From the NCBI GenBank assembly GCA_964405435.1, contig CAYOOD010000039.1:1-64000 (forward strand): 64,000 nucleotides of DNA, given 5' to 3'. A model generated the notes under the pieces. It ran no database searches and was not told the origin of the DNA. It saw nothing but the letters and a program-made list of their open reading frames with translations. Both the position numbers and the translations under genes were made by a program. This document shows, piece by piece, positions 8,333 through 15,449 of the stretch. The DNA comes from DVEG01 sp964405435. Lineage in GTDB: Bacteria > Cyanobacteriota > Cyanobacteriia > Cyanobacteriales > Oscillatoriaceae. The number at the start of each line of letters is the position of its first letter. The stretch's first letter is position 1.

Positions 8333-9870
8333 GCGAACCCGAACAAACAGCGGCCAATTTAACGCCCGCGCCTGAAAGTTGCGGGTTAGCGGAGTCTTTA
8401 ACGTTCGAGGCTGTCAGCAAAAGCATCCTCAAGCTGACTGAGCAAGCGGCGATCGGTCGCGTGACAACCGCCCCTTTTTGGGCGAGCGATCGCGCTGTGG
8501 AGGCGATGCAGCGGTTGGTGGCGATCGTCGCGGAAGTGCGATCGCCGCAAGGAGGCTGGCCCGAACATTTGCCGCCCACCCCAGAAAATTTGACCCCCTA
8601 CGTCGCCGAGGAAGCCTCGGAAGTCCTCGATGCCTGGGGGAGCGATCGCGCAGGCCGAAGCAGCCGCACGAAAGCCAAAAAGTATCAATATATATTAGTC
8701 GAAGATTTGATTCCCGAACTGCTTTGGTACTTGGCCAAAAGTTCCGAGGAAATCATGCGACTGCTTGCGGGGGTGAAAGCCCAATGCTGCCTCCCGCAAG
8801 GAGAAGCGACGAGCGGCACCCTGCGGCTGGCGGCTATTCTAGAAGCCGATGCAGGCGACCTGCGCTGGTCGGTTGACCTTGCCACCCTGCTGCCCCTGCA
8901 ATACCGGCTGCCAGCGGATGCGACGATTCAGATATCCCCGACTGCAGAAGCGATCGCAGCAGAACAGTACGCGCAGCAGTTGCGCGAGCAAATCCTCGCC
9001 GCTAGCCCGGAAGTCAGCATGTTTCTGGAATCAGCTTCTGTAGAACTGCTCAAACCCGGAAGCAGTTGGAAATCGGGTTCTGTCAAGCTGACGGTCGATT
9101 TTGAATTTATTGCCGATCGCCCAGAAACCAGCATTGCCATCATTCCCGTCCCGCCCAATTCTCAAGCCCGCGTCAGACTCGCCGATCCGGCACTGGTCGA
9201 AAAATACCGCCAGAGTTTAATCCGGCAAAAATTAATCGGCGCTATTTCCGCTATTGCCGCCACCGCCGACAGCGCCGGCACCGCCGACGCACTCAATACC
9301 CAACAGACGGCAGCCGCTTCTCCCACACCGGCAAGTATTGCCTGCTTAGTCGCAGCCGCGTGCAGCCTCGCGGATGCCGTGCAAGTGCCCTTCTCCGGCG
9401 AACCGCCTGCGTTTCAGTTGCCCGAAATGCTCTGGGAAGAACTGATTCACAGACTGCTGTGGCAGCTCGTGAGCAGTTCTTATGAAGTCATGCAACTGGT
9501 GGGCGGAGTACGCGCCTCCGTCCTGCAGCAGCACCAAAGTTGGGCCAGCGGCACCCTGCGCTGCAGGGCCATTCTTAAAGTAGTAGCGGGCGATTTAAAT
9601 TGGAATTGGGATTTAAGCAGCGGCGAAGTCTTGCCAGAAAACATCCAGGCGATCGCGCCCAACGCGATCGTGCAATCCTCCGCCTCTCGCCTGTTGCAAG
9701 AAGCAATACCCGCCCACACCCTCTTGAAATGGCTCAAGCGGCAAGTCATCCAAACCACTCCAGAAGTCCAGCTCTTTGCCGAGGGCACCCGCATCGAGTG
9801 GCTGACTTCCGAGGAAAATTGGCAGCCTGCCTCCGTTCAACTCAGCCTCGCCCTGGAATTTCTCCCTTAA
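8329..9870 (+). CDS. Duplicated MazG-like/KGK-like protein coupled to the kinase
   Basis: 513 residues from the ATG at 8329, which overlaps the kinase stop by 4 bases. Residues about 55-105 resemble a MazG nucleotide pyrophosphohydrolase start: a VRSPQGGWP loop, then TPENLTPYVAEEASEVLDAW with the EExxE motif (94-98). The second metal motif is degenerate (EDLIPELLWYL). Two beta-rich modules follow, about 160-330 and 440-513; each has SGTLR...AGDLxW and ends in a KGK-like strand pair (SWKSGSVKLTVDFEF; NWQPASVQLSLALEF). The helix EELIHRLLWQLVSSSYEVM in the second half repeats EDLIPELLWYLAKSSEEIM in the first, so the gene arose by internal duplication. I know no characterised homologue. Enzymatic activity is doubtful. 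Confidence 0.75.
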   Translation: MSEPEQTAANLTPAPESCGLAESLTFEAVSKSILKLTEQAAIGRVTTAPFWASDRAVEAMQRLVAIVAEVRSPQGGWPEHLPPTPENLTPYVAEEASEVLDAWGSDRAGRSSRTKAKKYQYILVEDLIPELLWYLAKSSEEIMRLLAGVKAQCCLPQGEATSGTLRLAAILEADAGDLRWSVDLATLLPLQYRLPADATIQISPTAEAIAAEQYAQQLREQILAASPEVSMFLESASVELLKPGSSWKSGSVKLTVDFEFIADRPETSIAIIPVPPNSQARVRLADPALVEKYRQSLIRQKLIGAISAIAATADSAGTADALNTQQTAAASPTPASIACLVAAACSLADAVQVPFSGEPPAFQLPEMLWEELIHRLLWQLVSSSYEVMQLVGGVRASVLQQHQSWASGTLRCRAILKVVAGDLNWNWDLSSGEVLPENIQAIAPNAIVQSSASRLLQEAIPAHTLLKWLKRQVIQTTPEVQLFAEGTRIEWLTSEENWQPASVQLSLALEFLP

Positions 9871-9973
9871 ATCGAGAAAACTCTCCCCCTCTCCCCTCTC
9901 CTCTTTCCTCTGCGCCCTTTGCGTACTCTGCGGTTGGATTAAAAACTTTCCCTTTCACAGCCTAGGAAGAAAT

Positions 9974-10666
9974 ATGTACGCCTACGCCATTCTCAAAACG
10001 GCAGGCACGACTCTGGATTTGCCCGCCACCGGCATTGCTTTTGAGTTGCAGGCGATCGCTGCCGGGAGCCTGTCGGCGCTAGTCGAGCCCGGGCTCTCCC
10101 TCGCGGCGATCGAGCAACTGGAAGAAGAAGCCCTCATCCAGGCTGTTTTGTGCCACGATCGCGTCATCTGTGAGGTGTTCAAACAGCGATCGCTTTTACC
10201 CCTGCGCTTCGGCACCTGTTTTGTTTCGCCAGAGGCGCTGGTGGCTCACCTGCTCGATCGCCAGGAAGAATACTTGCAACAACTCGATCGCTTGGCGGGC
10301 AAGGCTGAATATTGCTTGAAGTGCCTCCCCCGCGACGCGCCGGCTCCTGCCATCCCCTCCGAGGCGAAGGGCAAGCAGTATTTTCTCGCCAAAAAACAGC
10401 GCTACCAAACCCAGCAGGATTTTCAAGCCGAACAGGCGCAGCAGTGGCTCTCGGCGCGCCAAGCGATCGCCCGGGATTATCCAGAGGCGATCGTCGCTGC
10501 CCCGCAGGGAACAATCCAGCGGGTTTACATTTTGGGCGATTCGCGCCCGGAAGACGCCTTCCTCTCCGATCGGGTACAAAATTGGCAGCAAGCCTGCTCC
10601 CACTGGGAATTTCACCTAGGAGACCCCCTCCCTCCTTATCATTTTGTTACACAAATGACCGGTTAG
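9974..10666 (+). CDS. GvpL/GvpF-family gas vesicle-type protein
   Basis: 230 residues. The N terminus (MYAYAILKTAG), the LSALVEPG segment, HDRVICEVFKQRSLLPLRFGTCF and the closing segment (WQQACSHWEFHLGDPLPPYHFV) are typical of GvpL/GvpF proteins, which are accessory and minor structural proteins of gas vesicle assembly. A ribosome binding site AGGAAG lies just upstream. No gvpA, gvpC, gvpN or other gas vesicle gene is in this window, and the neighbours are kinase and phycobilisome-like genes. It may be an orphan copy with a different assembly role, or the gvp cluster may lie elsewhere. The family call is strong. Confidence 0.85.
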   Translation: MYAYAILKTAGTTLDLPATGIAFELQAIAAGSLSALVEPGLSLAAIEQLEEEALIQAVLCHDRVICEVFKQRSLLPLRFGTCFVSPEALVAHLLDRQEEYLQQLDRLAGKAEYCLKCLPRDAPAPAIPSEAKGKQYFLAKKQRYQTQQDFQAEQAQQWLSARQAIARDYPEAIVAAPQGTIQRVYILGDSRPEDAFLSDRVQNWQQACSHWEFHLGDPLPPYHFVTQMTG

Positions 10667-10894
10667 AACTGTAGAATTTTCTCCATCCCAGCAGATTTTC
10701 AGGAACCCAGTTTCTCAAAAAAACGGGGCGATTTGCCCTCCCTGCAAGACTAACAGTATTTTCACGGATTTGGCAAGCCCAATTTATAAAAATTCACAAT
10801 TGCGAAACTCTTAATGTTACAAATTGCATCAAATCCTTGCAGAAAATTCTCTTCTCGATCAAACTGAGAATAGGGTTTATTAAAATTCTCTAAA

Positions 10895-11404
10895 ATGCGC
10901 AGTATCAATTCCCTGCTGGAAGACCTCGCCAATCAGAGCGAAGGACGCTATCTCACCGCAACAGAGCTGCACCCCGTGCAGCGATACCTGAAAAGCTTCT
11001 CGACTCGCCTGCAAACCTACAACCTGCTCAGAGATAGAGCCGATAAGCTAGTGCAGCAGGCGCTGAAAAAATTTTTGGTTCTCGAACCAGAAGTCATGCA
11101 AAAGCACGGCAAACGGTGCCAGTATGACATGGCGCAAGTTCTGCGATACATCGCCCTGTCAGTCCTCAGAGACGACGAAAAGTTTTTCAAAGAAAATCTA
11201 TTTTTCTGGCAGGCAAATATTCTCGCCGCTTATCGCCAGAATGACGCTTGCCTAGTCGCCTATCGCTGCTTGCAGGAAGTGCTGAGCGAACACCTGCCAG
11301 CCGCCGCCTATCAGTTGACAGATCCCTACATCGAAATAGTTTTGCAAACCCTAGACTTGCCGCCTAAATTGATGGCAACCGTTCAAAGAGCGAGCAACAA
11401 CTAG
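10895..11404 (+). CDS. Phycobiliprotein-like globin retaining the bilin cysteine
   Basis: 169 residues, phycobilisome-subunit fold. The bilin helix reads CQYDMAQVLRY from Cys75, which aligns with CxRDxxxYLR of allophycocyanin and phycocyanin. The chromophore Cys and the bilin-contacting Asp (Asp78) are kept, while the Arg is Tyr. Of the three phycobiliprotein-like proteins in this locus it is the only one that could carry a covalent bilin. Its start region resembles the protein at 4976-5440 (LEDLANQSEGRYLTATELHPVQRYLKSF), so they are paralogues. It is followed after 51 bases by a phycobilisome linker-domain gene on the same strand, which makes a small light-harvesting-like unit. Bilin attachment is an inference. 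Confidence 0.75.
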   Translation: MRSINSLLEDLANQSEGRYLTATELHPVQRYLKSFSTRLQTYNLLRDRADKLVQQALKKFLVLEPEVMQKHGKRCQYDMAQVLRYIALSVLRDDEKFFKENLFFWQANILAAYRQNDACLVAYRCLQEVLSEHLPAAAYQLTDPYIEIVLQTLDLPPKLMATVQRASNN

Positions 11405-11455
11405 GATAGGAAATGCTACAGCCCCCAGCCACCTAACGCTAACAGGACTACCACC

Positions 11456-12046
11456 ATGCTGTTACAGGAAGCCGTTACCACCCATCACAAAGCCTCGCCC
11501 GAAGAACGCACCCAAATCCTGCTGCAAATTTACCGCCAAGTGCTAGAGCGCGTCCCCTATAAAGCGGAACGCCGCCAAATGGCGAGTTTAGAAGCCGAAT
11601 TTATCAAAGGGAAAATCGGCATCCGACACTTTCTAAAAAGTCTAGCAGTCGCCCCACTGTACCTGCAAGCCTTTTACGAGTGCAGCTCCAATGTCAAGTT
11701 TATCGAGAATGCGCTGAAGCACTTTTTGGGGCGCGCCCCCCACGACGAAGCAGAAATTCGCTTTTATGACGACTTGCTCGTGCGTCGAGGCGTCGGGGCG
11801 ATGGTTTCGGAGATGATCGACTCCGAAGAATACCGCAAGGCATTTGGTTCTTTTACGATTCCCCACTGGCGTCAGCGTCACTACGAATCAGCCAATGATT
11901 ATTTAGAAAGTCGCTTATTGGAAAAAGAACATGCCGGTCAGCGGGGCTGGGCGATTCCGACTCTCTACTGGCACGAGCTGCACCTCGACTGCAACGGCGG
12001 AGTTTGCCGCCCCGCTTGGTCGCCTTCCAGGCGGTTGCGTTCTTGA
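11456..12046 (+). CDS. Phycobilisome linker-domain (CpcG-type fold) protein
   Basis: 196 residues. Residues about 10-150 form a PBS linker domain: ILLQIYRQVLERVPY, then LEAEFIKGKIGIRHFLKSLAVAPLYLQAFYE, then ALKHFLGRAPHDEAEIRFYDDLLVRRGVGAMVSEMIDSEEYRKAFG. It lacks the longer C-terminal part of true rod-core linkers and ends in a short basic tail. Such domains normally sit in the central hole of a phycobiliprotein trimer or hexamer. The partner here is plausibly the phycobiliprotein-like protein encoded immediately upstream. AGGA is found 8 bases before the ATG. It is convergent with the kinase at 12093-13415. Confidence 0.85.
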   Translation: MLLQEAVTTHHKASPEERTQILLQIYRQVLERVPYKAERRQMASLEAEFIKGKIGIRHFLKSLAVAPLYLQAFYECSSNVKFIENALKHFLGRAPHDEAEIRFYDDLLVRRGVGAMVSEMIDSEEYRKAFGSFTIPHWRQRHYESANDYLESRLLEKEHAGQRGWAIPTLYWHELHLDCNGGVCRPAWSPSRRLRS

Positions 12047-12092
12047 TATTTGTTCGCCCTGGGTTTCGCCCCGGGGCTGCTCTTAGTCGGGT

Positions 12093-13415
12093 TCATTTGT
12101 AATTCAGCCAGTCTTGGATTTCTTGCGCCAGCCAAGCACACTCTTCTTTTGTAAAAGTCCCTCCCAGATTGTAAGTGCGATTGTCTGCCCGAATCATGAC
12201 TTGATTTAGAAAAGTTGGGCTCAATATTTCCCCATAATTTTTAATTTTATAACTCTTGTAAAAAATCAAAGCACCAATTACATATCGCCTTTCAAGGCTG
12301 TTGCGCTTTAATATAATTTGAGTTCTCGGACTAAATAATACTACAAAAAAAGCCAGCAATAATCCCGCGCTAAATATCAAGTTATAACAGTCTTCAATAA
12401 ACGAAGGGTAGGCAGGAAATACGAGAATATAAAAAATAATCATGCCGAAAAAAATTCCTATACAAAACAATATCGTGTACTGGTTTACAAGAAAATATGG
12501 CAGCACAATTTCTAAAGAATCTGGCGATTTTTCAAGAAAAATAACACTTTCGGAGGGTTTAGAAATCTTTGTAACAATGGAGTGGTTTTCTTGGTGACGG
12601 ATGACTAGCCCTAATTCCAGGGATTCCAGTGCCGTGCGGGCAGTCTTGAAGCGTTTTTCGATCGCCACTTCCGTCATCTTCTCGATCCAACTGACAAAAT
12701 GGGGATTGAGACTGACGAGGTTGGCAAACTGAATCCGAGAATTCTTCTGGGGCAAGTCAGCGGGAGCCCTCCCCGTCAGCAAGTGAATCAAAGTCGCTCC
12801 CAAGGCATACAAGTCAGAAGCCGCAACCGCCCGCCCCCAAAATTGCTCTAACGGCGCATAACCGCTGGTGCCAACGACGGTAAATGTCACCCCAGTAACT
12901 GCCGCTTGCGCTTGCACGGCTCCAAAATCGACCAAATAGATTTTATTATCTTCGCCCGAGATTAAATTGCTCGGCTTGATATCGCGGTGCAAGACAGGCG
13001 GACTGAGTTCGTGCAGGTAAATGAGAATCTTGAGCACTTGCGTGGCGATCGCGCGCGCCTGGGTTTCTGTGAAGCGCTTGCCCGCCTCAATTACTTCCTG
13101 AAGGGTGGCACCGGGGATGTAGTCTTGCACCAGCCCAAACCAAGGCAAACCCGCTCCCTCATCGCGCTCTATAGAAAAATAATCCCGATAGCGGGGGATG
13201 CGCGGATGCTCCAGGGCTTGCAAGACTTGCGCCTCGCGTTCAAATAGTTTGAGTTCTTCCCACTGCATCTGAGGGCTGAACGCCAGCAGTTTAACCGCGA
13301 CTTGCTCGTGGGAGCGCATATCTTCTGCCAGCCACGTTTGACGACCGGCTGCAGTGCGACCGAGTTGTCGCATTAGCTGGTAGCGTTCTTGCAAGACTTT
13401 TCCTGACTCAAACAC
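12093..13415 (-). CDS. Membrane-anchored Ser/Thr protein kinase
   Basis: 440 residues. The kinase domain (about 11-275) has VAVKLL with Lys42, HRDIKPSN with Asp145, DFG with Asp163 and a GTSGYAPLEQF activation segment, so it should be active. The glycine loop is atypical (LGRTAAGRQ). Two hydrophobic segments (about 310-330 and 345-365) place the kinase at a membrane, followed by a beta-rich C-terminal domain of about 75 residues that resembles a PH-like or YcxB-like fold. The C-terminal half is markedly more AT-rich than the kinase half, which suggests a fusion of parts with different histories. Confidence 0.9.
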   Translation of the reverse strand: MFESGKVLQERYQLMRQLGRTAAGRQTWLAEDMRSHEQVAVKLLAFSPQMQWEELKLFEREAQVLQALEHPRIPRYRDYFSIERDEGAGLPWFGLVQDYIPGATLQEVIEAGKRFTETQARAIATQVLKILIYLHELSPPVLHRDIKPSNLISGEDNKIYLVDFGAVQAQAAVTGVTFTVVGTSGYAPLEQFWGRAVAASDLYALGATLIHLLTGRAPADLPQKNSRIQFANLVSLNPHFVSWIEKMTEVAIEKRFKTARTALESLELGLVIRHQENHSIVTKISKPSESVIFLEKSPDSLEIVLPYFLVNQYTILFCIGIFFGMIIFYILVFPAYPSFIEDCYNLIFSAGLLLAFFVVLFSPRTQIILKRNSLERRYVIGALIFYKSYKIKNYGEILSPTFLNQVMIRADNRTYNLGGTFTKEECAWLAQEIQDWLNYK

Positions 13416-13516
13416 GGCGTTACCCTCATTTTAAAGATGCAGAACGAATGGAGCAGGTGAGCCAACGCTCGGCGAGTGCTGCACGCCATCTCCAGACTAT
13501 CACAAGTACATAAGCT

Positions 13517-13564
13517 CGTTACCAGGCTATGCCTGGTAACGCAAGGACGAGAGGCTCTGCCTCC
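13517..13564. repeat. Dispersed palindromic repeat (GTTACCAGGC type)
   Basis: CGTTACCAGGC, loop TAT, GCCTGGTAACG (13517-13541) is a perfect 11-bp inverted repeat. It is followed by GAGGCTCTGCCTC (13551-13563), a second short palindrome. It lies between the start of the kinase and the end of the Rieske oxygenase gene on the minus strand, and may terminate the oxygenase operon or be a small mobile repeat. Confidence 0.7.
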
Positions 13565-13621
13565 AGAAAACGGCACGGGAAAGTATCTGAATAAACCCGC
13601 TCTACCTCTACAACAACCGCG

Positions 13622-14719
13622 CTAATTTAACCGATTATCCTGCTCAGCCTGCTTTTTCATCAACCGCTGCACGCTAACCAACGCCCGATTTAATTCGTAA
13701 TTGCGCCGCTCTGGATTGTTCAAATACGACTGCTGTTCTTCCTCGATCATCACGACATCCTGACGCACCAATCCGTCGAGCAACTTTTGCGCGGAACCAA
13801 ACAAACTATCCTTGACAAACTTGCGGAACCAGACGGGCAATTTGTGCAATCGCCAAAAGGCATTTAATGAGGTAAAATGAATGAGATAGGCGCGAGTTGC
13901 CGTTTCGCTCACCGGACAAACCAGACAGTAAATTTTAAAATCTTTGCCCAAGGTTGACACCCAATGCGGGTAAACATAGCTCACGTCTAGCGGTTCGGGG
14001 TGGAGGCGGCGCAGTGCCGGGAAAAATAACTGCGAGATCGACCAGATTTTATCAATCCGGTAATAGCTTTGCGCCTGATAGTGGGCGTCTACCCGGTTGT
14101 TATCTTCGTTGATATCTTGCAGCACCGGATCAGCCCACGCTTGCCAATTTTGATGCAAGTGCCCGTGGTACATATCCATCAGGTTTTCTATCAGATAGGA
14201 ATAGTGGGCGTTGCAGTTGATGGTGGAAACGGTGGCGATGTAGTTGAGGTGTTCCCATTCGGGAACGCCGAGGGGAGCGATGGTTTCTGCGATCGCCTCT
14301 TCCCCCGGAAACAGCCAGATAAAGCCGTCTAATTCCTTCACCGGATACGAGCGGATTTTGCAGCTAGGCAATTTCTGGTTTTCTTCCAAATACGGCACTG
14401 CCGCGCACTCGCCACTTGACTTAAATTGCCAGCCGTGGTATTCACATTGTATGACATCGCCGAGAACGCGACCGTGGCTGAGTTTAACCTGGCGGTGAGG
14501 GCAGCGATCTTCTAAGGCGCAAACGGTGCCGCTGCTGTCGCGAAATAGGACGATCGCTTGATTCCAGAGAACGACGCCGACGGGTTGCGCGTTCACTTCG
14601 GTGCTGCGAGCCACCACATACCAGCGATCGCGATTGATGCCCAGCTTGCGGATGTCGCGCTGCGAGTTCGTTAGAGATGCCGATTCCATGATGTTATTTT
14701 GCATTACAGATTCTCCCAT
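13622..14719 (-). CDS. Rieske-type ring-hydroxylating oxygenase, CruH-like
   Basis: 365 residues. The Rieske [2Fe-2S] ligands are Cys73, His75, Cys92 and His95 (CPH...CEYHGW). The catalytic mononuclear iron region follows at about 179-190 (NLMDMYHGHLH), with His185 and His189 as likely ligands. Related enzymes include pheophorbide a oxygenase-type proteins and CruH, which oxidises aromatic carotenoid methyl groups in synechoxanthin synthesis. A CruE/CrtU-like gene lies on the same strand 0.7 kb upstream, which favours the carotenoid reading. The start overlaps the methyltransferase stop by 16 bases, implying an operon; nearby in-frame ATGs (codons 6 and 11) are possible alternatives. The substrate is inferred. 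Confidence 0.8.
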   Translation of the reverse strand: MGESVMQNNIMESASLTNSQRDIRKLGINRDRWYVVARSTEVNAQPVGVVLWNQAIVLFRDSSGTVCALEDRCPHRQVKLSHGRVLGDVIQCEYHGWQFKSSGECAAVPYLEENQKLPSCKIRSYPVKELDGFIWLFPGEEAIAETIAPLGVPEWEHLNYIATVSTINCNAHYSYLIENLMDMYHGHLHQNWQAWADPVLQDINEDNNRVDAHYQAQSYYRIDKIWSISQLFFPALRRLHPEPLDVSYVYPHWVSTLGKDFKIYCLVCPVSETATRAYLIHFTSLNAFWRLHKLPVWFRKFVKDSLFGSAQKLLDGLVRQDVVMIEEEQQSYLNNPERRNYELNRALVSVQRLMKKQAEQDNRLN

Positions 14720-15372
14720 ATTACGCCCATGAAACAGCCCATTTTTACAAAAGAACAGCCGGGGAAAACTGCTCTGTAGATTTCTTTAAATTGATTTTCT
14801 GACAAATATCGGTCACTGGCTAGATGTTTCAACCAGTTGGGCGAGGTTCTGAATCTGAAAAGTCTGGCAGCGTTGGGGACGCCATATTTGAAACAATCGG
14901 GGAGAAAATCTCTGACTGCGCCGGCGATGTAGCCGATTGTGGCGGGTGTTTCGATTTCGGAGATATTATCGAGCAAAACGATTTTGCCGCTGGGATTTAA
15001 CAAGTCTTTGATAGCTTTGAGGGTTGCAGAGATATCTTCCAGATGGTGTAAGGTGGCGGCGCTGACGATGAGTTCAAATTTCTTATTGAGCCGCGAGAGT
15101 TGGTTGGCATCCATCTGCAGGTAGAGGATGTTGGGAGCAGAGCGTTTCAGGCGGGCGATCGCGAGCATTTTGTCCGAACTGTCAACCCCCACGACACTTT
15201 CATAATGTTTGGACAATTCCAGCGCCAGAATCCCCGAACCGCAACCGATATCGAGTGCGGCTCCTTTATAGGTGGATAAATTTTGCAGGAAAAAATCGTA
15301 ATTTTTCTCCAAGCTGGCGGCAAAATCATATTCAGCCGCTACTAAATCAAATATTTCTGAAACTTCAGCCAC
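14704..15372 (-). CDS. Class I SAM-dependent methyltransferase
   Basis: 222 residues from a GTG at 15370-15372. The SAM-binding motif is ALDIGCGSGILALELSK (about 44-60), followed by a VVGVDSSDKML acidic loop and the SAATLHHLED motif. I chose GTG because GGAGG stands 6 bases before it. Open sequence further upstream, including an ATG at 15432, runs through a dispersed hairpin repeat and is unlikely to be coding. The gene lies between the FAD/Rieske desaturase and the Rieske oxygenase on the same strand. Its target, perhaps a carotenoid or quinone carboxyl or hydroxyl group, cannot be read from sequence. Confidence 0.85.
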   Translation of the reverse strand: MAEVSEIFDLVAAEYDFAASLEKNYDFFLQNLSTYKGAALDIGCGSGILALELSKHYESVVGVDSSDKMLAIARLKRSAPNILYLQMDANQLSRLNKKFELIVSAATLHHLEDISATLKAIKDLLNPSGKIVLLDNISEIETPATIGYIAGAVRDFLPDCFKYGVPNAARLFRFRTSPNWLKHLASDRYLSENQFKEIYRAVFPGCSFVKMGCFMGVIWENL

Positions 15373-15400
15373 AGTCACCCTCCACTTAATTTGATTAATT

Positions 15401-15445
15401 GTAGAGACGCGAGAAATCGCGTCTGGGTTCATCGCGCCTCTACAC
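15401..15445. repeat. Dispersed hairpin repeat (GTAGAGACGCG type)
   Basis: Contains AGACGCGA, loop GAAA, TCGCGTCT (15405-15424): an 8-bp stem with a GNRA-type tetraloop. It lies between the end of the FAD/Rieske desaturase and the start of the methyltransferase within one operon, so it could attenuate or process the transcript. The sequence type is common between genes in filamentous cyanobacteria. Confidence 0.65.
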
Positions 15446-15449
15446 GGGA

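Noticed and set aside
7650..8579. 309-codon minus-strand frame over the kinase end
   Set aside because: It is Arg/Ser/Ala-rich without any domain, antisense to the coupled kinase and MazG/KGK-like genes.
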